Assembly (NCBI GenBank): GCA_963761435.1
Contig: CAVXHJ010000011.1
Coordinates: 62,001 to 126,000 of the forward strand
DNA length: 64,000 nucleotides
Source: Roseiarcus sp963761435
Lineage (GTDB): Bacteria > Pseudomonadota > Alphaproteobacteria > Rhizobiales > Beijerinckiaceae
Direction of reading: 5' to 3'
Below the pieces are notes generated by a model. It saw nothing but the letters and a program-made list of their open reading frames with translations, ran no database searches and had not been told where the DNA came from. Positions within the stretch are counted from its first letter, which is position 1. The number at the start of each line of letters is the position of its first letter. The translations under genes and the position numbers were made by a program. Below, in pieces: positions 8,596 through 16,046 of this stretch.

Positions 8596-8618
8596 CATAG
8601 GTATTTTCCGAGCCTATG
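8596..8618 (+). promoter_or_regulatory. Variant GTATTTTCCGA element within a hairpin
   Basis: CATAGG and CCTATG form perfect arms around a loop containing TATTTTCCGA. The core GTATTTTCCGA differs from the consensus at two positions and sits 97 bp before the ATG at 8709 in the conserved orientation. Confidence 0.4.
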
Positions 8619-8708
8619 AGGGCGTCGAGTTTCCCGACATGGTCGGTTCAGTAAGGCCGGCGCGGAGCAACTACCGCCGTCGCGCCGAAAACTCAGGAAA
8701 CTACGACC

Positions 8709-8795
8709 ATGGATACAAATACATTATTGATCATCCTCGTGGTGATATTTTTGTTCGGTGGGTTCGGCTTCTACGGCCGGGGACGCTGGTTCTGA
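8709..8795 (+). CDS. 28-aa hydrophobic membrane peptide (DUF3309-like)
   Basis: Encodes MDTNTLLIILVVIFLFGGFG followed by FYGRGRWF: one membrane helix and a Gly/Arg/Trp tail. Such mini-proteins (DUF3309-like) occur widely in Rhizobiales and are usually missed by gene callers. AGGA at 8696-8699 lies 9 nt before the ATG. The position in the small-gene block with the shared upstream element supports it as a real gene. Function unknown. Confidence 0.6.
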   Translation: MDTNTLLIILVVIFLFGGFGFYGRGRWF

Positions 8796-8909
8796 ACCGG
8801 CGCCACGCCTAACTTTAGCGACGAGATTTCGCGGCGCGATCCCCTTGCTGATTTTCAGGTTCGGCCATCATCGCGATGATGATCATCCTTTCGATCCCAA
8901 TAGACGTCT

Positions 8910-9059
8910 ATGGGAGAGTTCACTCTGCCCCCTATGCTCCAGGCGATCGGTCAGCTGGCCAGCGCCGTTCTCACGATGACAATCGTCGCATCTCTCCTGC
9001 CAGCTTGCAGGCGAGGCAGTTCCGGATCGCAACGAGGCGAACCCAAGGCGATGACTTGA
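8910..9059 (+). CDS. Possible 49-aa membrane peptide
   Basis: The ORF starts MGEFTLPPMLQAIGQLASAV and has one hydrophobic stretch (ASAVLTMTIVASLLPAC) before a polar tail. The Cys at the end of that helix could suggest a lipobox-like context, but the start is unsupported by a ribosome-binding site. Its stop overlaps the regulatory element at 9057. Kept only as a candidate. Confidence 0.2.
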   Translation: MGEFTLPPMLQAIGQLASAVLTMTIVASLLPACRRGSSGSQRGEPKAMT

Positions 9060-9074
9060 GTAGATTCCGACCCT
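9057..9074 (+). promoter_or_regulatory. GTAGATTCCGA element upstream of 63-aa gene
   Basis: TGAGTAGATTCCGACCCT, the exact inverse copy of 8486-8503, 85 bp before the GTG at 9156. Confidence 0.55.
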
Positions 9075-9155
9075 GACGCTTTTCGCGTGTCGGGTTGGAT
9101 GATCTTCTAGCATTGCGGGAGCGAGCCCAAACCCGCCAACACAAAGGATTTCCCG

Positions 9156-9347
9156 GTGACCGACAGACCTGAGCCAAAGAACGCCAAAAAAGACGCCAAA
9201 GAGCCCCGGCCCACTATCCATCTGGGAATGATGGGCGACGGCACGGAAGAGCAAAACCTCGGAGAGCGCGGTGATCCTGCGAAGCGCATCAAGGAAGATG
9301 AGGTGAATGCGCCATTCAACTGGCCAGCACCAAAGAAGAAACCCTGA
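9156..9347 (+). CDS. 63-aa hydrophilic charged protein
   Basis: Starts at GTG with AAAGGA 7-8 nt upstream. The composition is highly polar: MTDRPEPKNAKKDAKEPRPT, then IHLGMMGDGTEEQNLGERGD and a Lys-rich end. It is probably intrinsically disordered, like small desiccation- or stress-type proteins, but no family is recognised. It shares its upstream element with the preceding small genes, which suggests common regulation. Confidence 0.6.
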   Translation: MTDRPEPKNAKKDAKEPRPTIHLGMMGDGTEEQNLGERGDPAKRIKEDEVNAPFNWPAPKKKP

Positions 9348-9700
9348 CTTCCGGGTCGATGACGAGGTCGGCGCCGGTTGGGCGACGCGGCCGATTAGGT
9401 CACCGTCGCTGGTTGACATCGATGCTGGGGGCCACAAGATCCTGAACGGCGGCAAATCTCATAGCCCCGCCGTGATGAACCCCTTTTAGTCAGCCGTCGG
9501 AGCGTCTCGGCCGCCGTTTCGTTTCAGGAAAAAGGCACACTTCGCTCCACGGTCGATGAATCAAGAGCGGCGTCGCGGCTCGTTTAAACGGGGCGGGGCC
9601 GTCGTCACCGATTTTCCGTCAGCGCCCTCAACTTGTTGGTGAGTTCTTGGTGAGTTGCAGACTTCGGTGAGGGGTGTCGGCTGTTGCCAACTGAAAATCA
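9348..9700. other. Non-coding gap left of the integration scar
   Basis: No supported gene. It contains an 11-bp direct repeat at 9636-9657 (TTGGTGAGTTC then TTGGTGAGTTG), the kind of short tandem that integrase arm sites show, 45 bp from the tRNA fragment. Confidence 0.4.
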
Positions 9701-10666
9701 TTGGCGCGCCCGACAGGATTCGAACCTGTGGCCTCTGCCTTCGAGGGCTGGCGAATGCTTGAGCGCCGAGCGGACCGTTTTGGGGCGGGCTCGACTGTTC
9801 GACTTCCGCCGCCCATAGCCATAGCTATTCGCCTGCGATGAATTTGGCCTTCCCGTTACGCGTTTCAGGTGGAACCGCTCGATTTGCCCCCGAGCGATCT
9901 CGACCCAGCCCCATTTCAGGCTGATGATCTCCGACATGCGCGCCGCAAAGGCGAATTGAAGACGAATTCCGAGGGTGAGGAACGGGGGCTCCAGCCCCTC
10001 CTCATCTGCTTGCTTGAGATAGCCCAACAGCCTGACCCTCTCATCGTCAGTGATCAACCGCGTCTTGCCGCTCTCCGGGTACTTTGGGATGTGACGGCAA
10101 GGATTAGTACCGTCGTCGCGGAGGCCCCAGATCTCGGCCATGTTGAACATCTTCCGCAGACAGGAGAGAACGCGATTGGCGGTGACCGGCGTGTTCTTCA
10201 TCCGTGTGATGAGGCCCGACACATCCGACCGAGTAACCTCACGGACCTTGAGGTTGCCGAGTCCGGAAATGATGTGTCGGTCCATGTAGCGTTGATTGCT
10301 TTCAACGGTTCGTGCCCGGTTCTTCGGTTTCGAGTAGTCTTCGATGAACTTTTTGCATAGCTCCTTCACACTCGGCGCCTCGCGCGCAGCCGTTTTCTCC
10401 GCACCTGGGTCTTTGCCCCTGCGCACGTCGGCGAGCCAATCTTGAGCGATCGAACGTGCTTGCTCGACTGTGAGTTCACCGAACCGGCCGAGAGCCGGCT
10501 TCCGGCGCTCACCCGCATTCGTGCGATACTGCACCATAAATATCTTTCGACCAGCGGGCGTTACCTTCAGGAGAAACCCGGGCACGACGGTGTCGCGCAG
10601 CTCGTACTCCTTAGCCGCGAACGCGGCCGCGTCGACTGCGGTCTTTGTGAGTTTGATCTTGGTCAT
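9698..10666 (-). pseudogene. Decayed P4-type tyrosine integrase
   Basis: The N-terminus is intact: ATG 10666 with GGAAGGG 9 nt upstream, a DUF4102-type arm-binding domain (KLTKTAVDAA...RDTVVPGFLLKV), a SAM-like core-binding domain (KKFIEDYSKPKNRARTVESN), and the start of the catalytic domain with the first conserved Arg (AARMSEIISLKW). After about residue 275 homology stops. The next frame over continues sensibly (PPETRNGKAKFIAGE) before a TAG, which indicates a frameshift near 9880. The HxxR box and catalytic Tyr are absent, so it should be inactive. The last part of the frame simply reads through the tRNA-Arg fragment (RGHRFESCRARQ). Confidence 0.8.
9702..9744 (-). other. 3' half of a tRNA-Arg-like gene (attachment-site scar)
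   Basis: Minus strand reads from the anticodon loop (TCGAA) through a GGCAG stem strand, a 5-nt variable loop, a T arm (ACAGG-TTCGAAT-CCTGT) and an acceptor strand CGGGCGC-G-CCA. The 5' half, including the D arm, is missing. The acceptor strand and NCG anticodon fit tRNA-Arg. This is the product left when a tyrosine-recombinase element recombines in an anticodon loop. Confidence 0.7.
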
Positions 10667-10693
10667 TCGAGTACGCCCTTCCTTGCCAATTCC

Positions 10694-10725
10694 AGGGGCC
10701 AACTAGGGGCCAACTAGGAGCCACC
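10694..10725. repeat. 11-bp direct repeats in front of the integrase
   Basis: AGGGGCCAACT occurs twice in tandem, followed by a degenerate third copy (AGGAGCCACC). Their position between the integrase start and the tRNA-Leu junction fits integrase arm-type sites or an operator. Confidence 0.6.
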
Positions 10726-10852
10726 AGAAAGCCGGCTCCTTCGTTGTTCCGGCTATGCAAGGTCGATTGCGCTGTACAGAATGTCGCTCTATCACAAACG
10801 CTTAGCGAAGAACCTCGCGCTCCTGGATACAAACAGGATAAGGGATGAGAGC

Positions 10853-10910
10853 GGACTTAAAATCCCTCGGCCGCAAGGCTGTGCGGGTTCGACCCCCGCC
10901 GTCCGCACCA
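10853..10910 (+). other. 3' half of tRNA-Leu(UAA) (attachment-site scar)
   Basis: Starts in the anticodon stem (GGACTTAAAATCC; loop CTTAAAA with anticodon TAA), then a long class II variable arm, a T arm (GCGGG-TTCGACC-CCCGC) and the acceptor strand with CCA at 10908-10910. No matching 5' acceptor strand or D arm precedes it, so this is a half-gene with the junction in the anticodon stem-loop, 187 bp from the integrase start. Confidence 0.8.
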
Positions 10911-10931
10911 GCCGGCGCCCTGAGAACGGCT

Positions 10932-12068
10932 ATGGCCGAACCATCCGCACGCATGAGCATCGCATCCATGTCCCGCCGCCTCACCACCCCCCGAGCGCTG
11001 ATCAACGCGGGGCTCGCCGCGCCGGAGCGGCTCAGCGAGCTCGAGGCCGTCGCCAAGCGCTACGCGATCGCCGTCACGCCGGCGCTCGCCAATCTGGTCG
11101 ATCGGAGCGACCCCGCCGACCCGATCGCGCGCCAGTTCGCGCCCGACGTCCGGGAGCTGATCCGCGATCCGGCCGAGAGCGACGACCCGATCGGCGACGA
11201 CGCGATGAGCCCGATTTATGGCCTGGTGCATCGCTATCCCGACCGGGTGCTGATCAAGCTCGTCGCGGCTTGCGCGGTCTATTGCCGGTTCTGCTTTCGC
11301 CGCGAACGGGTGGGTCCGGGAGCGGGCGCATTGACTGCCGCCGAGCTCGCAGCGGCGCTCGATTACGTCAGCGCCCGTCCGGGCGTCTGGGAAGTCATCC
11401 TCACCGGCGGCGATCCGCTCATCCTGTCGCCGCGCCGGATCGCCGAGGCGACCCGGGCGCTCGCGCGAATCCCGCATGTGAAGACGCTCCGCTGGCATAC
11501 GCGCCTGCCCATCGCCGCGCCGGATCGCGTAACCAGAACAATGGCCCGCGCGCTTGTCGCCGACGGCAAGACGACGGTCGTCGCTGTGCACGCCAACCAT
11601 CCCCGCGAGCTCACGGAAGCGGCGCGCGCGGCCTGCCGACGCCTTTTCAGCGAGGGGGCGATGCTGGTGAGCCAGAGCGTGCTTCTCAAGGGCGTCAACG
11701 ACGACCCGGACATTCTGGCCGACCTGATGCGGGCGTTCGTCGAGGCGCGGGTGAAGCCCTACTACCTGCATCATTGCGATCTCGCGCCCGGCACGGCGCA
11801 CTGGCGGGTTTCCATCTCGAGAGGACAGGAGCTGATGCGCGCGCTGCGCGGCCGGCTCTCGGGACTGGCGATGCCGACCTACGTGCTCGACATTCCAGGC
11901 GGGCACGGCAAGGCGCCGCTCGGGCCGCAATGGATCCGAACCGGCCAACCCGGATCGCATGCTCTGACCGACTGGCGGGGGATCGAACACCCTTACGTCG
12001 ATCGCCTGGACCCGGGCGCGGGAGAGCCCGCCGAGTTGTTCGCCTCGGGCGGCCGGGCGGAGCGGTAG
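10932..12068 (+). CDS. Lysine 2,3-aminomutase family radical SAM protein (KamA/EpmB type)
   Basis: 378-aa radical SAM enzyme. The cluster motif is CAVYCRFCF (CxxxCxxC), followed by LTGGDPL and the barrel segments HTRLPIAAPDRV and VHANHPREL typical of the KamA family. In EpmB this activity makes the beta-lysine that EpmA attaches to elongation factor P; KamA proper works in lysine catabolism. The length is nearer EpmB-type proteins, but no epmA or efp is in the window, so the subgroup is open. The ATG at 10932 begins 22 nt after the tRNA-Leu fragment; the upstream ribosome-binding site is weak, and ATG 10953 is an alternative. Confidence 0.8.
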   Translation: MAEPSARMSIASMSRRLTTPRALINAGLAAPERLSELEAVAKRYAIAVTPALANLVDRSDPADPIARQFAPDVRELIRDPAESDDPIGDDAMSPIYGLVHRYPDRVLIKLVAACAVYCRFCFRRERVGPGAGALTAAELAAALDYVSARPGVWEVILTGGDPLILSPRRIAEATRALARIPHVKTLRWHTRLPIAAPDRVTRTMARALVADGKTTVVAVHANHPRELTEAARAACRRLFSEGAMLVSQSVLLKGVNDDPDILADLMRAFVEARVKPYYLHHCDLAPGTAHWRVSISRGQELMRALRGRLSGLAMPTYVLDIPGGHGKAPLGPQWIRTGQPGSHALTDWRGIEHPYVDRLDPGAGEPAELFASGGRAER

Positions 12069-12216
12069 GCCGGGCCGCCGGCGGAACTCACATCGTATCG
12101 ATCACTATGGAATATCTAACCGACTGAACAATCGACGATATCTTCTACTGCCGCTCCAGGGCAGGCGAGCCGGGCTCGCTTTCGGCCATCGCCCGCCCTG
12201 AAGCGCGCGGTCCCGG

Positions 12217-12597
12217 TCAAAGCCCGCTGCCTTCGTGGTTGATCTTGGCCGTGGCGACGTCGTCCATCATCGCGAGCAACGTGTCGGGGACGGGCATTGG
12301 GGTGCATGCCAGGTCGCCGTCGATGAAGAAGACGAGCCCGCCGGAATTGCCGTCAACCTTGGCCAGCGCCGCCTTGTCGCCATAGGGCAGTCCCGGCGGC
12401 GTCAGCGGGTTCATGGCGTAGATGCCGCGCAGGAACTCCCACTGGTCTGCCGTCAATTCGATCCACTTGCCGTTGTGCGCCTCGATCGCGTGCTTGGGAA
12501 TGGAAACGTCGACGCACTCGCGGCTTTCGGCGGCTGCGGCGATTTGCGGCAAGACCGCCAAAGCGCCGGCCAATGCCAGGGAACGTATGCTCAACAT
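12217..12597 (-). CDS. Exported protein of unknown function
   Basis: 126 aa with a signal peptide (MLSIRSLALAGALAVLPQIA, cleaved near AAAAES). The mature part contains EAHNGKWIELTADQWEFLRG and MNPLTPPGLPYGDKA, a pattern I recognise from hypothetical proteins of Rhizobiales and their prophage-like regions, without known function. GGAGGTC sits 4-5 nt before the ATG, which chooses this start over the longer frame from 12642. It has two Cys residues in the mature part, which could pair. Confidence 0.65.
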   Translation of the reverse strand: MLSIRSLALAGALAVLPQIAAAAESRECVDVSIPKHAIEAHNGKWIELTADQWEFLRGIYAMNPLTPPGLPYGDKAALAKVDGNSGGLVFFIDGDLACTPMPVPDTLLAMMDDVATAKINHEGSGL

Positions 12598-12779
12598 GAG
12601 GACCTCCTTCGTCGGACGCCTCGCTTGCGCTTTCCCTCCCAATCGAACCCTAGAACATCCCTTCCTACGCGTCTGTGAGCCGGATCATACTAGATATGGG
12701 TTTACCCAAGATTTATGCCAAGACCCCTCGAAGGCGGGATTGCGGTCGGTTTCTGCAGGACGCTGATGAAGGATTAGGC

Positions 12780-12937
12780 AGGTCCGCCCAGCGATTAAGC
12801 GCCCAAATCCAAGCCAATTCCAAATCTAGCCAAATCCAGCAAAATTCGGCCAAGAGCGAGCAAAATCCATCAAAGGAAAAGGCTTGGATTTTCTTGGATT
12901 CTCTTCGCGGTTTTGAGCCTTTTCAATGGGTTGCGCT
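12780..12937. repeat. Phased A-tract array ending in TTTTCAATGGGTT (copy B)
   Basis: From about 12803 the sequence repeats roughly every 10 bases with A-tracts in phase (CCAAATCCAG, CAAAATTCGG, CCAAGAGCGA, GCAAAATCCA). A 9-bp inverted pair follows, GAAAAGGCT and AGCCTTTTC, the second arm running into CTTTTCAATGGGTT. The same layout recurs at 30010-30101 and 30689-30800. DNA with A-tracts phased at the helical repeat is expected to be bent. It lies 113 bp outside the insertion sequence. Confidence 0.5.
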
Positions 12938-13049
12938 GACCCCCAAGGCGACAAATCTTTTCTCTCTCCTTTCCCCCTCCGGCGCGCACGGCCTGAACTC
13001 GACGAGCGGCCAAGCTACCACGATTTCTGATTTTCGGCAAGACAATTCG

Positions 13050-14140
13050 GGCTCTTATAGCGTTATCTGTTGATTGGTTTACGGTGGCTCGGATCGAGGG
13101 AGCGATTCGATGAAGGCTGAGGATTTTGCGGCTTGGCTATCGGCGATTTCGGGGATGAGCGAGGGGCAGCGCCGGGAGGCGATGGCGGCGCTTGAGAAGG
13201 CGAGCGTGGTTGGCGGCGCGCCGGGAGCGTCTGCGAAGAAGGGCGGCAAGCGCAGCCGCCAGGAGGACGCGCTGGGAAGGACCGGCGTCGAGCGCGTCGC
13301 GGCTCAGGGCTGTCCCCATTGCGCGGGCCGCGAGGTCGTCGGCTGGGGCCGCTCGGATGGGCTTTTGCGGTTTCGCTGCAAAGCTTGCGGGCGCACCTTC
13401 AATGCGCTGACCAAGACGCCGATGGCGCATCTGCGCAAGAAGGAAAAATGGCTTGAGCACGCGCGCGCGATGATCGAGGGCAAAAGCCTGGCGAAGACCG
13501 CGGCGCTGTGCGGCGTCCATCCGACGACGGCCTTCCGCTGGCGGCATCGGTTTCTGCGCGCCCCTGCAAGCGACAAGCCCCGAGGCTTAAGAGGGATCGT
13601 CGAAGCGGACGAAACCTTCATCCTCGAATCCTTCAAGGGGCGCTGGTCCGACCTGCCGAGAAAGGCGCGAAAGCGCGGCGGAACGGCCAGGCATCCGGGC
13701 CTTTATCAGGACAACATTCCCATCCTTGTCGCGCGCGACCGGAACGGCGCCACCTTCGATGCAATCCTGCCTCAGGTCGACGGCGCTTCGGTAAGCCTCG
13801 CCCTGGCGGGAATTGTCACGCCGGGCAATCATCTCATCGGCGATGGCGGCAAGGCGATCGCCACTTTCGCCCGCAGAGCCGGGATTCCCTTCCACGCCGT
13901 GCCGGCGCCGGGAAAGCCGACACCCGCGGCGCCTCATCTGCACATCAACAACGTCAACGCCTACCACAGCCGTCTCAAGCAATGGCTCAACCGCTTCAAC
14001 GGCGTCGTCACCAAGAACCTGCCCAATTATCTCGGTTGGCGCCGCGCTCTCGAAGCCTGGGGCGACAAACTCGAACCGCCAAGCTGGATCAAAGGCGCTA
14101 TCGGAGACGGACCTTACCAACAGATAACGCTATAAGAGCC
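13050..14140. mobile_element. IS1595-type insertion sequence
   Basis: A 1091-bp element bounded by perfect 23-bp inverted repeats: GGCTCTTATAGCGTTATCTG(TTG) at 13050-13072 and its reverse complement at 14118-14140. It encodes one transposase. Flanking 8-mers do not match, so no target duplication is visible; the site may have rearranged. Confidence 0.9.
13110..14135 (+). CDS. IS1595-family transposase
   Basis: 341-aa transposase. It has an N-terminal helical region, a zinc ribbon (CPHC...CKACGRTF, residues about 70-100), a helix-turn-helix (LAKTAALCGVHPTTAFRWRHRF), then the DDE/DDN-type catalytic domain with IVEADETFILES, HLIGDGGKA and HINNVNAYHSRLKQWL, typical of IS1595 (ISXO2-like) enzymes. 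GAGGGAG lies about 9 nt before the ATG. The stop lies inside the right inverted repeat. The gene appears intact and could mobilise the related MITE at 30.3 kb. Confidence 0.9.
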   Translation: MKAEDFAAWLSAISGMSEGQRREAMAALEKASVVGGAPGASAKKGGKRSRQEDALGRTGVERVAAQGCPHCAGREVVGWGRSDGLLRFRCKACGRTFNALTKTPMAHLRKKEKWLEHARAMIEGKSLAKTAALCGVHPTTAFRWRHRFLRAPASDKPRGLRGIVEADETFILESFKGRWSDLPRKARKRGGTARHPGLYQDNIPILVARDRNGATFDAILPQVDGASVSLALAGIVTPGNHLIGDGGKAIATFARRAGIPFHAVPAPGKPTPAAPHLHINNVNAYHSRLKQWLNRFNGVVTKNLPNYLGWRRALEAWGDKLEPPSWIKGAIGDGPYQQITL

Positions 14141-14522
14141 AAAAGTCGCGGCTCTTATGGCGTTATCTGTTGGTCGACCGGTTTACTGTTCGTTCGTCGA
14201 ACCCTTGCCGTCATAGCCGGGACAAGCCCGGCCATGACGCCTTGATGGCGCCGTCCGCCACCTCCGCCATGCTCCCGATTCCTTCCCCACAACAGCCAAC
14301 GCGATAAGAGCGACGATTCGCCCCCGGTGGACAAGCCTCCGGCCCCGCCCAGCCCGCCCACGGCGGAACAAAAAGCAGAAGAAGCGGACATATGCGGACA
14401 TATACATATGCCGACGTATGATGTGCTGCTGATGCGCCGCGTCGGGGACCTTGCGCTCCCCTGGATTGCTTCGTCGCTGACGCTCCTCGCAACGCCGCCC
14501 TCCAAGCCGGCGCCAGTTGCCC
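14141..14522. other. Gap with solo MITE end and short repeats
   Basis: No gene is supported. It holds the solo MITE end (14151-14236), a tandem 10-mer GCGGACATAT twice at 14384-14403, and at 14460-14500 a GGATTGCTTCGTCGCT...CTCCTCGCAAC segment resembling dispersed repeats of alphaproteobacteria. Confidence 0.5.
14151..14236. repeat. Solo end of the 30-kb MITE family
   Basis: GCTCTTATGGCGTTATCTGT and the following about 65 bases match the terminal repeat of the complete MITE at 30278-30568, including GGTCGACCGGTTT and TTCGTTCGTCGAACCC. The opposite end is missing. It starts 11 bp beyond the right end of the IS. Confidence 0.8.
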
Positions 14523-15932
14523 CTAGTGAAGCTTGACCTTGGGCTCCGCACGGCGGGAGAGGCCGCGGGCGAGCGTGCCAAGCGCGGTCTTCGTCACCCC
14601 GTGCAACGCCCGCTCGTGCATCTTGTATAGCGATCGATACGCCCATCGCGCCAGCACCCCCTCGATGAAGAGGTTGCCCCCGAGCGCAAGGTTCATGAGA
14701 TTGCCGATCGCGCCCATGCGGCCGAAGGAAACGAGCGACCCGAAGTCGCGATAGACGAACGGCTCGGGCGGCAGCCCCTGCAGCCTGCGCTTCAGCTGTC
14801 TTGCGAGATGCAAGGCCTCCTGATGGGCGGCCTGGGCGCGCGGGGGCACGGGCGCATCGAAGCCCGGGCGGGGCGCCGCGGCGCAATCGCCGATCGCGAA
14901 GATGTCCGGGTCGCGGGTCGTGAGCAATGTCTGCTCGGTCACGAGCTGATTGGCGCGGTTGACCTCGAGCCCGTCGAGATTGGCGAGGACGTCGGGACCT
15001 TTGACGCCCGCAGCCCAGACCGTGAGCTCGGCAGGGATGAATTCGCCGCCCGCCAGCTCGATGCCGTCCGCGCGCACCGCCGAAACCCGGGCGTTGGTTC
15101 GCACTTCGACGCCCATCCTGGTCAGGATCTTGAACGTGGCCTCCGAGATCCGCTCCGGGAGTCCCGGCAGAATCCTCGCCGCCCCCTCGACCAGAATGAT
15201 GCGGATGTCCCGGTCCGGATCGACCTGGTCGAGGCCATAGGCCACCATCTCGCGCGCGCTCTGGTAGAGTTCGGCGGCAAGCTCGGTCCCGGTCGCCCCC
15301 GCGCCTATGATCGCGACATGCAACTGGCCGGGGCGGATCGGCTCGCTCTGCGCCTGGGCCCTCAAGCCCGCATTGACCAGGCGATGGTGAAACCGCACCG
15401 CCTGTTCCGCGGTCTCCAGCGGAACCGCGAATTCCGCTGCTCCCGGCGTGCCGAAATCGTTGGTGACGCTGCCGACGGCGATGACCAGCGTGTCATAGGG
15501 AATGCTGCGGGGCGCCGCGATCTCGCGGCCTTCCTCGTCGCGGGTTTCGCCGAGGCGGACCATTTTCGCCTTGCGGTCGAGCCCGATCATCTCGCCGAAA
15601 TGATAGCGGAAATGCCGCCAATGACCCTGCGCGAGATAGTTGAGCTGGTGCTCCGACGGGTCCATGCTGCCAGCGGCGACCGAATGCAGCAGCGGCTTCC
15701 ACAAATGGGCGCGGCTGCGCTCGATGAGCGCGATCTCGGCCAGGCCTCGCTTGCCGAGTCGGCGGCCGAGATGGCTGACAAGCTCGAGACCCGCGGCGCC
15801 GCCGCCGACGACGACGATTCGATGCGGGCGATGGTCGCTGGGCGTTCGCTCGATCACGTCCGAAGCCCCTCCCGTGCTGGCTCCGGCGCGTTCGAAGGGC
15901 AAACCCGGTTCCCCCCTGAATTTTGCCGGCAT
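14523..15932 (-). CDS. Type II NADH dehydrogenase (NDH-2-like)
   Basis: 469-aa FAD-dependent pyridine-nucleotide oxidoreductase. The first Rossmann motif VVVGGGAAGLELV binds FAD, the second IIGAGATGTELAAEL binds NAD(P)H, and IFAIGDCAA is the C-terminal FAD motif. A C-terminal amphipathic region (LGGNLFIEGVLARWAYRSLYKMHE) fits the membrane-attachment segment of NDH-2, which passes electrons from NADH to quinone without pumping protons. The start is uncertain: the ATG at 15932 has a poor ribosome-binding site and leaves about 35 residues before the FAD motif. The frame continues upstream antisense to the DUF2934 gene and that part is not coding. Confidence 0.85.
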   Translation of the reverse strand: MPAKFRGEPGLPFERAGASTGGASDVIERTPSDHRPHRIVVVGGGAAGLELVSHLGRRLGKRGLAEIALIERSRAHLWKPLLHSVAAGSMDPSEHQLNYLAQGHWRHFRYHFGEMIGLDRKAKMVRLGETRDEEGREIAAPRSIPYDTLVIAVGSVTNDFGTPGAAEFAVPLETAEQAVRFHHRLVNAGLRAQAQSEPIRPGQLHVAIIGAGATGTELAAELYQSAREMVAYGLDQVDPDRDIRIILVEGAARILPGLPERISEATFKILTRMGVEVRTNARVSAVRADGIELAGGEFIPAELTVWAAGVKGPDVLANLDGLEVNRANQLVTEQTLLTTRDPDIFAIGDCAAAPRPGFDAPVPPRAQAAHQEALHLARQLKRRLQGLPPEPFVYRDFGSLVSFGRMGAIGNLMNLALGGNLFIEGVLARWAYRSLYKMHERALHGVTKTALGTLARGLSRRAEPKVKLH

Positions 15933-16046
15933 TGAGGCGCAATGGGTAGCATGCGCATTTGAAGAACCCGAATCGGCTGGAGCGCCGGAGACGGCGCGCT
16001 GTCCTGGGTCGGGGTCGATGGCGCGTTGGTCGAGAGGAGTTGGATC

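Noticed and set aside
8690..8705. CAGGAACTAC before the 28-aa peptide as another inverted copy of the element
   Set aside because: It lacks one base of the motif and is better explained as the ribosome-binding site.
10845..10931. Start of the KamA-type protein at 10845
   Set aside because: This extension would translate the tRNA-Leu fragment (SLGRKAVRVRPPPSAP), so the start must be at 10932 or later.
10857..11990. 377-aa minus-strand ORF opposite the KamA-type gene
   Set aside because: Antisense frame caused by high GC; no domain pattern, while the plus strand has the CxxxCxxC motif.
12675..13073. 132-aa plus-strand ORF before the IS
   Set aside because: It translates the phased A-tract array (SAQIQANSKSSQIQQNSAKSEQN); the periodicity is at DNA level and no start signal is present.
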